NCBI GenBank assembly: GCA_021324155.1 | Contig: JAJPJQ010000020.1 | Span: forward strand, 62,001 to 126,000 | Reading direction: 5' to 3' | DNA from: Pseudomonadota bacterium | GTDB taxonomy: Bacteria > Desulfobacterota > Binatia > UBA9968 | DNA: 64,000 nt | In this document: positions 45,970 through 53,539 of the stretch, piece by piece | Numbering within the stretch: the stretch's first letter is position 1 | Layout of the letters: every line of letters starts with the position of its first letter | Notes under the pieces: model-generated | Database searches by the model: none | Seen by the model: only the letters and a program-made list of their open reading frames with translations | Told to the model about the DNA's origin: nothing | Position numbers and translations under genes: made by a program

Positions 45970-47142
45970 TTACGGGGTTCGGACCCCGCCTCCGGCCGCG
46001 TCTTTCGATAGGCGAAATCTTCGTAGCCGCCGCCCGGTTGCGTAGGCGATCAACGCGGGCAGATGTTCCACTCCACAAAGCCGCTCGACATATTTAACGA
46101 AGCCGGCGACGCTGGCTTTTGAACCCGCGGCGCTTTCCCTCCGACGATAATTGAACCAGTGAACCGGCAGGTAGCCAAGCGACTTTTTCCGATAATCGAC
46201 GGTTTTATATCGATACTCGACGCGATCGATCCATGCAGTCGGCGCGCTCTCGATCTCCCGTAGCACGCCGTCGGGAACCGGGGCACCGAACTCGTCAACT
46301 AAATAGCGCAGCGCCTCCTTCATCGGCAAGACGAGCCGCCGCGCATGCGCCTGCGCTGCGAGCCTTTCCCAGTCGAGCGCCGCGTCGGCGTTGATGATCG
46401 CCATCGCGTCGGCGACCCAGCGGAACGGCGCTAGCGGCTCCCAACGAAGCCCGTGGACACAGACATGCAGCAGGTGGTCGCTGGAATTGAGCGTTAGCGT
46501 GCGCACGCCGTGGACATCCACGGCGAAGGCGCCGCCCCAAAAGCTCAGATCAGCATCATCGTCGCAGCATTCGGGCATTACGTGCCAATGTAGATCCACC
46601 TGTCGTCCGGCGCGATCCACGAAGCATGCGGCATGGCCGGTCAATATGTAACTGTCGTGGAGGATTTCCGGCCATGCATCGGCGCGCGTCCACCCGGTCA
46701 CGGTCATGAACTCGATGGCTTTCAATGCCTGCGCGGCAGGAACAAGCACGTCGATATCCGCCATCGGCCGCACACCGTAGTCGCGGTAATAGAGCAGCAC
46801 CAGCGGCGCTCCCTTGAGAATGAGTGTCTCGATTCCCGCCGCGTGAAAGTCGCGCAAAATATCGGCTGCGCGCCTCAAAAGCATCTGGTTCGTAGACCAA
46901 TACGTACGGTAAATGTCTTTGAGGCCGTCGATCGCCGGATCGGCGATATCTTGGGAGCGGAGATTGCGGTAGAGCAGCGGAAGCATCCGCTTCGAAGCGA
47001 GGTCGAGATCGCAGCGATGGAGCGCCGGCTTCCATTCCGTCCACGCGGCGCGTGCCTCATCTCCGCGCGCGAGCGTCGCGCGCAGCAGCAGCTTCTGCTG
47101 AGGGGTGGGCCAGCAACTGCTTCCGTCGGCTCTCGGCTTCAT
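45970..47142 (-). CDS. NTP_transf_5-type nucleotidyltransferase
   Basis: A 390-residue member of the uncharacterised nucleotidyltransferase family PF14907. The core is TLILKGAPLVLLYYRDYGVRPMADIDVLV, with K110 and the metal-binding D129-I-D131. LHWHVMP and LHVCVHGLRW follow. Members occur near PqqD, HPr-kinase-like proteins and lasso-peptide genes, where tailoring of a peptide or glycan is suspected. It is the last gene of the five-gene operon and overlaps the glycosyltransferase by four bases. Its substrate is unknown. Confidence 0.85.
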   Translation of the reverse strand: MKPRADGSSCWPTPQQKLLLRATLARGDEARAAWTEWKPALHRCDLDLASKRMLPLLYRNLRSQDIADPAIDGLKDIYRTYWSTNQMLLRRAADILRDFHAAGIETLILKGAPLVLLYYRDYGVRPMADIDVLVPAAQALKAIEFMTVTGWTRADAWPEILHDSYILTGHAACFVDRAGRQVDLHWHVMPECCDDDADLSFWGGAFAVDVHGVRTLTLNSSDHLLHVCVHGLRWEPLAPFRWVADAMAIINADAALDWERLAAQAHARRLVLPMKEALRYLVDEFGAPVPDGVLREIESAPTAWIDRVEYRYKTVDYRKKSLGYLPVHWFNYRRRESAAGSKASVAGFVKYVERLCGVEHLPALIAYATGRRLRRFRLSKDAAGGGVRTP

Positions 47143-49418
47143 GGCGGTAGCGTGGAATTCTGCGTGGACCGCCGCGACGCCGCCCGGCGCATTGTCTCGT
47201 TCGTGAGCAGCCGCCGTGCCGCCTCAAAGCGTCGGTAAGCGGTCTCCGCTTCGCGGCGCTGTTGTTGAAGGCGCAGCGGCACTTTTCCTTCTAGCTCGCG
47301 AAGGCATTGCAGCGCGGCTTCCGCCGAATGTTCCCACGTAAAATTCCTCTGCGCCGTGCGTACGCCGGCGGACGCTTTGGCCGCGAGCTGCTTTTTGCCG
47401 CCGGCGAACGCTTCCTTTAAGGCACGCGTCAAATCCTCCACGCGGATTTCGCAAAAGTCCACGGCAGCGATTTCTTCCTCGATGCCGATCTTCATGGCGA
47501 AGCGCCGGTTGACTGGAAATCGAATCTGGAGCGCTCGCACCAGAATCGAAGTCTCTTCGGAGCAGAAATCGAGGCATGCCCCGCGGTTCGGCACGATCGA
47601 AGGTACGCCGCAGGCCATAGCCTCGAGAATCGGTAGACAAAATCCTTCCGCGCGGTAAGGGAAAACACCGGCATCGCAGGCGCGGTAGAGCGCCGCGAGC
47701 TCTTCGGCCGGCAGGAATTCGTCGATGTAGACGGTCTCCGGCGCCTCGGGATCGCGCATCGCGGCGGCGATAGTATCGCGATAGGTCGGTGCGTGAAAGG
47801 CATTCGCCGAATGATCTTTGATCACGAGGGCGACGTCGTCGTCTCGAGTAAACGCCCGGCGGTAGGCGGCGAGCAGGATGTCGAATCCCTTGCGAACCAC
47901 CGCCGTTCCGACGAAGAGGAAGCGGAACGATTTCTTCGTCGGCAACGAAAAATGCGGACCGTCAGGTCGAAAGACCGCGGCGTCGACACCATGCGGCACG
48001 ATGCGCACGCGCGCGGGATCGATTCCGCTGGCGATCGCCTGTTCGCGTATCCAGCGTGTGTGCACCCACAGCTGATCGAAGTCCGCGTTGATCTTATCGG
48101 CCCAGGCCGGCGGATAAGGCCCGAAATCGGAGGTCCTGACGGCCACCAGCGAGCCAATGTCCGGCGGCCGATAGGCCGTGAAATGTCGAGTGTAATCGTG
48201 GTGAACGGTAACATCAGGCAATTCGAGCGGAGCCGGGTCAAAGCTTGCGACGACGTCTCGTGCCGCAAGCTCCCGGCTCCAGCGAGTGTTGACGAGCGAA
48301 TCCGACTCCGTGCGCCCGGCGGCGCCGTAGAATGAGACAAACACAGGCGTCGCGAAGTTCGGACGCCGCCCACTGGCGAGGCGGCGCAGGCGACTTTCCA
48401 GTGCTGGGGTGGAATTCGCTTGGATAAAAGCGCGTGCGCGGTTTTTCCCGTCTTTCGCGTAAAGCATACGCAGCACCTCGGAATCGATCAATTCTCCGAG
48501 GCGATCTGCCCATACCTCTGTGTCGCGGAAAGCGCCGACTCGCATTGGGCCGTCGCCGAGAATTTCGCTAAGTCCACCGGTATCGCTCGCCAATATAGGC
48601 ACGCCGTTCGCCATAGCCTCGACCGCAAATCGTCCGAACGGCTCCGGCAGCAGCGACGGCACGAGAACGAGCTTTGCTTGCGCGAGCAGATTCTTGATCG
48701 TCAATCGTCCCGGCAAATAAAGATTTGACAGGCGCTCGATTTCCCCGCGATAGGTTAAATCGATGTCGGCACCCAAACTTCCCGCCAGCAGAAACCGCTG
48801 ATCGGGAAAGCGCTCGGCTAGGTGCAGAAAAATTTCCAAGCCTTTGTGGCGGTAGCCGCAGATGCCGGCTATGTACTCCGGTTGCTGCGCCCGGTCGAGC
48901 GCGATCTCATTCAGGTCGAAGTCGCCGTAGACGAGCTCGCAGCCGAGGTGATGCCTGCGCTCGTAATAATCCCGCAAATACTTCGAGCAAGCGAAACACG
49001 CGTCGGCCGACCGCAGGACGAAATCCGCTTCGGCCGCCGAAGGAAAGGCGTCATGGAGGCGGATGCCCCAGGCTTCACGCTCCGCAGCCGTCGGCGGGGA
49101 GAACTCGTAGCCGTGGAGATAGAGGGAGCAAGGGATGTCGTATCGCATGGCGACGCGAAGCGCGTCGGGCGCGCCGTGGAGCGCCCCGACGATAATGTCA
49201 GGGCGGTGTTCTTTCGCTCGCGCTTTCAGTTCCTCCATGTCGCGGTAAGCGGCGACTTCGACGTCGCCGACGGATTCGCGCACGGAAACTGGGTGACGGG
49301 ATAAAAGAATCGCGCGATGGCCGAAATCGCGTTGAAGCTTGCGCGCGAAGACGGCCGTCGTCATGAGGGCGCCGCCCAATGTACGAAACGCTCCGCCGAT
49401 AACGAAAAGGATCGTCAT
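47139..49418 (-). CDS. Tandem two-domain GT4 glycosyltransferase
   Basis: A 759-residue protein with two complete GT4 (GT-B) units. The first (about 1-365) opens ILFVIGGAFRTLGGALMTTA and ends with EPFGRFAVEAMANGVPILASDTGG (EX7E). The second (about 370-715) opens VFVSFYGAAGRTESD and has VGTAVVRKGFDILLAAY and EGFCLPILEAMACGVPSIVPNRG (EX7E). ATG 49418 is chosen because the frame upstream runs into the kinase gene. Both catalytic pairs look intact, so it may add two sugars in sequence. It is tightly packed between the kinase and nucleotidyltransferase genes. Confidence 0.86.
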   Translation of the reverse strand: MTILFVIGGAFRTLGGALMTTAVFARKLQRDFGHRAILLSRHPVSVRESVGDVEVAAYRDMEELKARAKEHRPDIIVGALHGAPDALRVAMRYDIPCSLYLHGYEFSPPTAAEREAWGIRLHDAFPSAAEADFVLRSADACFACSKYLRDYYERRHHLGCELVYGDFDLNEIALDRAQQPEYIAGICGYRHKGLEIFLHLAERFPDQRFLLAGSLGADIDLTYRGEIERLSNLYLPGRLTIKNLLAQAKLVLVPSLLPEPFGRFAVEAMANGVPILASDTGGLSEILGDGPMRVGAFRDTEVWADRLGELIDSEVLRMLYAKDGKNRARAFIQANSTPALESRLRRLASGRRPNFATPVFVSFYGAAGRTESDSLVNTRWSRELAARDVVASFDPAPLELPDVTVHHDYTRHFTAYRPPDIGSLVAVRTSDFGPYPPAWADKINADFDQLWVHTRWIREQAIASGIDPARVRIVPHGVDAAVFRPDGPHFSLPTKKSFRFLFVGTAVVRKGFDILLAAYRRAFTRDDDVALVIKDHSANAFHAPTYRDTIAAAMRDPEAPETVYIDEFLPAEELAALYRACDAGVFPYRAEGFCLPILEAMACGVPSIVPNRGACLDFCSEETSILVRALQIRFPVNRRFAMKIGIEEEIAAVDFCEIRVEDLTRALKEAFAGGKKQLAAKASAGVRTAQRNFTWEHSAEAALQCLRELEGKVPLRLQQQRREAETAYRRFEAARRLLTNETMRRAASRRSTQNSTLPP

Positions 49419-49419
49419 G

Positions 49420-50385
49420 TCACACGTTCGCGGACAGAAAACCGTCGAGTCGCTCCAAATCGTGGAGATCGCTGCTGAGCTGCAGACGGTAAGCCGGAAC
49501 GACTTCCACAAGTTCGCGCAGAAACCCGAGGTAGGCGCGGTAATCGTCGGCGCCGGCGAAGCGATGCGAGGCTTTAGTTTCGCGGATCACCTCGATCAGC
49601 GCCTGATGTTTGGACAGCGGAGTGATCGTGAAGCGCTCGCCCACATGGTTGAAAAACATTCGCCAGACGGGAAAGTCCGCGTGCGGCGCGGCCGAGAAAT
49701 GCGCGGCTAGACGCACTTCCTTCTTGAGTATGCCGCCGACCTCGCGCGGCTCGGCGGCGAGCGGAACGGGAAAGAAATGCCGCTCGGTTTTTTCCGTAAC
49801 CCGAAACGTTTCGCCCGAACCGCTCACGAGAAAGTCGCCATTCGATCTGCGCAGGATGAGCCGGTCTTCGCCAAGGACGGTGCCGCCGGAGCGAGCCAGT
49901 CGGACGGAAGCCGTGGTTTTCCCCGCGCCTTTACCGCCTAAAAATATGTGTACGCGGCCTTGAAAGCGAACTCCGGCGGCATGCAGCGCGAGACGGCCGA
50001 GAAAAAACAGAAGCTTGAATACGACTACCGTGACATGCACTTTTAAGTCGTATTCCGGAAGAAACGGCCGCCGCACGGTTACGAGAAAACGAGGCATCGG
50101 TTCGCGAAGAAAGGCCTCCGCGGTCAGCGCCTCCGTATGAATTTGCTTCGCCGACGGTGTGTCGACAATCAGCATGCCGTCCGATGGCACCGCCATGGGC
50201 GGCGGATTGGCTTCGGACTGCGACTGTTCGACGAAAACGATTTCTGCTTCGGGCGCCGCTCCGTTTGCCGGCGCCGGCGCGGCGACATTGCAGAAGATTT
50301 CCGCGATCGTTTCAGGGTACAAACTGCGGTCAAAGGAGACCTGCAACAGCAGGCTGCCGACATTCAAGCGCAACCGGCGCATCAC
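49420..50385 (-). CDS. HPr-kinase-like P-loop protein (HprK-related)
   Basis: A 321-residue protein with the HprK/P-like C-terminal core: LALHAAGVRFQGRVHIFLGGKGAGKTT (H135; Walker A 150-158, K156), then VLGEDRLIL, where E173-D174 replace the usual DD. True HprK phosphorylates HPr on Ser, but relatives act in lasso-peptide and HPr-rel-A/exosortase-type clusters. The N-terminal 100 residues show no known domain. It overlaps the peptidase gene in ATGA. Given its PqqD neighbour, phosphorylation of a peptide or the PqqD tail is more likely than of HPr, but this is inference. Confidence 0.83.
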   Translation of the reverse strand: MMRRLRLNVGSLLLQVSFDRSLYPETIAEIFCNVAAPAPANGAAPEAEIVFVEQSQSEANPPPMAVPSDGMLIVDTPSAKQIHTEALTAEAFLREPMPRFLVTVRRPFLPEYDLKVHVTVVVFKLLFFLGRLALHAAGVRFQGRVHIFLGGKGAGKTTASVRLARSGGTVLGEDRLILRRSNGDFLVSGSGETFRVTEKTERHFFPVPLAAEPREVGGILKKEVRLAAHFSAAPHADFPVWRMFFNHVGERFTITPLSKHQALIEVIRETKASHRFAGADDYRAYLGFLRELVEVVPAYRLQLSSDLHDLERLDGFLSANV

Positions 50386-50864
50386 ATCGCGCTTGTGCGA
50401 GGCGCAGCCCTTCGCAGCTTTTCACGCGCTTGGGAATACATCCGCAGCGCTCTCCCAAACGCCGCCCTAGCGTAGAACCGCAACAGCGCGAGGAGCGCAG
50501 CGCGCTTCCAGACGGCCTCGCCGCATCCAACCCACCGGCCGTCGCGGCCGCGGGCGACGACGCGCCCGAGTACGGCGGATTGGTCGGCGTAAAAGCGACG
50601 CTCCGGCCAATTGTCGCACCGCAATTCCAACCATCCGTTTAGCTTTCGCACGACACGACGCGTCGGGTATTTATCGTCAAGCCGATACGTAATGACATCG
50701 CCGATGCGGATATCCGCCCAAGCGACCGGCTTCACAATGATTTCGTCGGCTTCTCGCAATAACGGCAGCATGCTCTCGCCGTGAAAATATAGCGTACGAT
50801 TCACGTCAGAATGCTGTATCTGAAGATCTTGCGCGATACGGAGAGCTTGAGACCGGTCCATCAC
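50382..50864 (-). CDS. S24/S26 signal-peptidase-like protein, soluble, atypical base
   Basis: A 160-residue protein with FHGESMLPLLREADEIIV, where S31 in G-x-S-M-x-P is the signal-peptidase nucleophile, followed by GDVITYRLDDKYPTRRVVRKLNGW. Signal peptidases normally have K or H directly before the conserved R of this block; here it is R69-R70, so the general base is altered. No N-terminal membrane anchor exists; only an amphipathic C-terminal helix. It is 11 bases after pqqD-like and overlaps the kinase. It may cleave the PqqD-linked tail or be catalytically dead. Confidence 0.8.
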   Translation of the reverse strand: MMDRSQALRIAQDLQIQHSDVNRTLYFHGESMLPLLREADEIIVKPVAWADIRIGDVITYRLDDKYPTRRVVRKLNGWLELRCDNWPERRFYADQSAVLGRVVARGRDGRWVGCGEAVWKRAALLALLRFYARAAFGRALRMYSQAREKLRRAAPRTSAM

Positions 50865-50875
50865 CTGGGCCCCCG

Positions 50876-51262
50876 TTACTCTCCGCTCAGGATGAGTTTT
50901 TCCAGCTCGCCGAATTTTGTGAGTCGCGGCGCTTCATAACCGCCGGCCAGAGAGGATGTCTCGGCGACGTTAGGGCTGGCCGCTCCGTTACCGGGGGCTA
51001 GGATTACCAGGTCCTCGCGTATGGCGGTTTGAAGAAATCCGTCAACGTCGGCGGCAACGCTGTCCCGAACCTTGCCGTAGCGCAGCGCGATTTTTTCGGC
51101 GAGCTCGTCGGCGGCGACGGGCCCCTCGGCGAGGCGAAGCCAAGCGTACGTGCCGCTCGCGTTCAGCCCGTAATAGGCCGAAGTCTCAAAGTGGATGATA
51201 ACGGCTTCACCGTCGGTGATTTCCCATGTAACTTGTTGTGTATTGATGGCGTAGTACTGCAT
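50876..51262 (-). CDS. PqqD-domain (RRE) protein with lasso-leader-like C-terminal tail
   Basis: A 128-residue protein. Residues 1-90 form a PqqD/RiPP-recognition winged helix (AVIIHFETSAYYGLNASGTYAWLRL, then RYGKVRDSVAADVDGFLQTAI). After a Gly/Ala/Ser linker (91-108) comes a tail: YEAPRLTKFGELEK, ending LILSGE. This keeps the spacing of lasso leader peptides, Y109-x2-P112-x-L114-x2-F117-G118, which RRE domains bind. The fusion of reader and leader in one chain is unusual. It is the first gene of the operon and lacks an obvious ribosome-binding site. Ser126 near the end could be a kinase target. Confidence 0.85.
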   Translation of the reverse strand: MQYYAINTQQVTWEITDGEAVIIHFETSAYYGLNASGTYAWLRLAEGPVAADELAEKIALRYGKVRDSVAADVDGFLQTAIREDLVILAPGNGAASPNVAETSSLAGGYEAPRLTKFGELEKLILSGE

Positions 51263-51297
51263 TGTTGTCGAATGCGGGAAAAGAATTCCAAGTCGTT

Positions 51298-51326
51298 ATA
51301 GTAGGTTAAAGTCAATTATTCTTCAA
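51298..51326 (-). promoter_or_regulatory. Predicted promoter of the PqqD operon
   Basis: On the minus strand a -35 TTGAAG (51326-51321) and a -10 TACTAT (51303-51298) are spaced by 17 bases in an A/T-rich patch 36 bases before the first ATG. Both boxes match the consensus at four of six positions. It is the only good candidate in the 192-base divergent gap between this operon and the Trm112-like gene. Confidence 0.4.
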
Positions 51327-51454
51327 GATTTTTCTCATGGTTTCGCGCTGCCGGTGCAAGAATGAACGCCGTGGAATAATGCAGGCGACCCATCGCAAAC
51401 CGACTGGCTCTAAAGCGAGTTTCCTGGTATGATGCCGCCTGGAGAAAAGCGCGG

Positions 51455-51625
51455 ATGTCGATCAGCCAAGAGCTCCTGGAAATACTGGTGTGCCCTAAAT
51501 GTAAAGGGGACATTCATTTGACTCCCGCCGGCGACGGTCTTGTATGCGACGCGTGCCGGCTGATGTATCCCATCCGGGATGACATCCCGATCATGCTGAT
51601 CGACGAAGCGATCAAGCTCGGCTAG
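51455..51625 (+). CDS. Trm112-family zinc-ribbon protein
   Basis: A 56-residue protein of PF03966: ILVCPKCKGDIHL, then GLVCDACRLMYPIRDDIPIML. The four cysteines (13, 16, 31, 34) bind zinc. Bacterial YcaR/Trm112 proteins often sit beside lpxK or LPS genes and may activate methyltransferases. GGAG lies ten bases before the ATG. It precedes the first heptosyltransferase by 88 bases and opens the LPS core operon. Confidence 0.88.
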   Translation: MSISQELLEILVCPKCKGDIHLTPAGDGLVCDACRLMYPIRDDIPIMLIDEAIKLG

Positions 51626-51713
51626 ACCGCTTGCGAAACCGCCGAGCGCCGCGCTCGCCCGCCGCCCGCTGATGCGGAGTCCGACAGTTACTCGCGATGC
51701 CGAAGGCCGCTCG

Positions 51714-52793
51714 ATGGCCGACGCCGAAAACATCCTCGTCGCGCAGACGAGCTTCGTCGGCGACGTCGTTCTCACGACGCCTCTTCTGGCAGCGCTGCGC
51801 CGCCGCTTTCCGGGCGCGCGGCTCGCGGTTCTCTGCACGCCCCGCGCGAAGGATCTGCTCGTGAACGATCCAGCGATCGACGAGATGATCGTTATGGAAA
51901 AGAAGCGCGACGGCGGTCGCCGCTCCGGCATTTTCGAAATGGCGCGGACGTTGCGCGCGCGTCATTTTACGATGGCGGTCTCGCCGCACAAGTCGCTGCG
52001 CACAGCGCTGACGCTTGCTTTGGCCGGTATTCCGCTGCGTATCGGCTTCCGCCAGAGCGCCGGCTGGTTTTTATATCACCGGCGCGTCGACCGCGACGCG
52101 CACGCGCATGACGTCGAGCGTAATCTGTCGCTGCTTCGCGGACTCGGCATCGAGCCTGAAGCGTGCGATGCAACGCCGCGCATAGAAGCCGCGGCGGTCG
52201 CCCGCGAATCGGTCGGCCGCATTTTCGATGAGCTCGGCATCGGCCGCGACGCTACGGTCATCGGCGTCAATCCAGGTTCGGTCTGGCCGACCAAGCGTTG
52301 GATTGCGGAGGGCTTTGCCGCGGTTTCCGCAGCGGTCGCCAAAAAACACGGTGCGCGGATCGTGGTCTTCGGTGGGCCGGATGACCGCGAAGTCGCCGAA
52401 CAGGTCGTTCATCTTGCGGCCTGCGGCGCGGTGAGCGTCGCCGGGCGGTTGGGTTTAAGCGAGCTCGCCGCGGCGGTTGACCGCTGTAAAGTTTTCATCA
52501 CCAACGACAGCGGGCCGATGCATATCGCGGTCGCGCGCGGCGTGCCGGTTGTCGCCATCTTCTGCGCGACGACGCCGACGCTCGGCTTCTATCCGTATTC
52601 CTCGCGCGCGGTGATCGTGGAGAAGGATCTGCCGTGCCGCCCGTGCGGAACGCATGGTGGACTCCGCTGCCCGCTCGGCACCGAAGACTGCATGCGACTG
52701 GTCCGGCCCGAGGACGTTCTCCTTGGTGTCGAGCGATTGCTCGAAGGCGACAGCGGAAGCGATTCGCATCGGCCTCTCGCGATCATGGTCTAG
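51714..52793 (+). CDS. waaF: GT9 lipopolysaccharide heptosyltransferase (WaaF-like)
   Basis: A 359-residue GT9. ENILVAQTSFVGDVVLTTPLLAAL opens the GT-B fold, VIGVNPGSVWPTKRW is the donor-site motif and TNDSGPMHIAVARGVPVVAIF closes it. A late Cys-rich stretch (PCRPCGTHGGLRC) is also typical of WaaF. It adds L-glycero-D-manno-heptose to the core. ATG 51714 is preferred because the preceding in-frame ATG at 51672 gives a 14-residue polar extension. Confidence 0.88.
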   Translation: MADAENILVAQTSFVGDVVLTTPLLAALRRRFPGARLAVLCTPRAKDLLVNDPAIDEMIVMEKKRDGGRRSGIFEMARTLRARHFTMAVSPHKSLRTALTLALAGIPLRIGFRQSAGWFLYHRRVDRDAHAHDVERNLSLLRGLGIEPEACDATPRIEAAAVARESVGRIFDELGIGRDATVIGVNPGSVWPTKRWIAEGFAAVSAAVAKKHGARIVVFGGPDDREVAEQVVHLAACGAVSVAGRLGLSELAAAVDRCKVFITNDSGPMHIAVARGVPVVAIFCATTPTLGFYPYSSRAVIVEKDLPCRPCGTHGGLRCPLGTEDCMRLVRPEDVLLGVERLLEGDSGSDSHRPLAIMV

Positions 52794-52794
52794 C

Positions 52795-53529
52795 ATGGCC
52801 ACATTCGGCGTCGCAGTATTCAGTTTCGACGGCATTAAAGACGTTGCGCCGTGTCTCGAAAGTGTCGCATGGGCGGACCGCATTCTTCTGCTTCACTTGG
52901 GAGCCGATGCGCCGAATGTCGGGTCGCGCGAGCTGCCGGCGTTGGCGGTCCGGCCGCTCGCTTCGTGGAGCGAAGCGGAAAAGCATTGCGAAGAAATCGG
53001 CACCGATTGGGTTTTATATCTCTGGGCCGGAGAGCGCCTCGACGCCGCCCTCGCGCGATGGCTACGCGAATTCCGCACAGTGGCCGAGGCCGCCGGAGTT
53101 TACACGCTGCGCGTCCGGTCGCTGATTCTCAACGAATGGGTCGAAGGGGGCCTCTCGGGCCCGAGCCCGTCGCCGCGACTTGCACGCGGCAAGGAAAACC
53201 CGCTCGGCTGGTGGCTGAAGCGGCCGCCCGTCGGCGAGGGCGGTGAAGGCTGGATCGAAGATCACGGCACGGCCGAGCTGGCCCATGCCGTCGAGCGCGT
53301 GCAGGCCTTGTCGGACTATTGGGAGGCTTGCTTAATGCGGACGGCGGAGCCTCCCGGCGCACTCGCCACCATTTTCGCTGCCGCGGAGATTAAGCTTCGG
53401 ATGCTGCTTCGCAGCGGCGTTCTCAGCCGCGGCATCGCCGGCATCGCGCTGGCCGCTCTGGCGGCGTATAGCGTCCTTTTGAGCGGCGCGAAGCTCTGGG
53501 AGGCGCGCCACGCGAACGGCCGCGGATAA
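52795..53529 (+). CDS. Divergent GT2-like (WaaE/KdtX type) glycosyltransferase, motifs degenerate
   Basis: A 244-residue protein whose order of features matches WaaE-type GT2 enzymes: FSFDGIKDVAPCLESVAWADRILLLHLG near the N-terminus, TDWVLYLWAGERL (normally DWxLxLDADE), and W-rich LGWWLKRPPVGEG. A possible membrane helix is near residues 210-235. The acidic DxD/DADE residues are replaced (LWAGER), so catalysis is doubtful. It starts one base after waaF, within the LPS operon. Confidence 0.7.
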   Translation: MATFGVAVFSFDGIKDVAPCLESVAWADRILLLHLGADAPNVGSRELPALAVRPLASWSEAEKHCEEIGTDWVLYLWAGERLDAALARWLREFRTVAEAAGVYTLRVRSLILNEWVEGGLSGPSPSPRLARGKENPLGWWLKRPPVGEGGEGWIEDHGTAELAHAVERVQALSDYWEACLMRTAEPPGALATIFAAAEIKLRMLLRSGVLSRGIAGIALAALAAYSVLLSGAKLWEARHANGRG

Positions 53530-53539
53530 CTTCACCACG

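Noticed and set aside
51306-51393. Possible RiPP precursor upstream of the PqqD gene
   Set aside because: The only minus-strand frame here (ending at 51316) overlaps the Trm112 gene, has no ribosome-binding site and no leader or core features.
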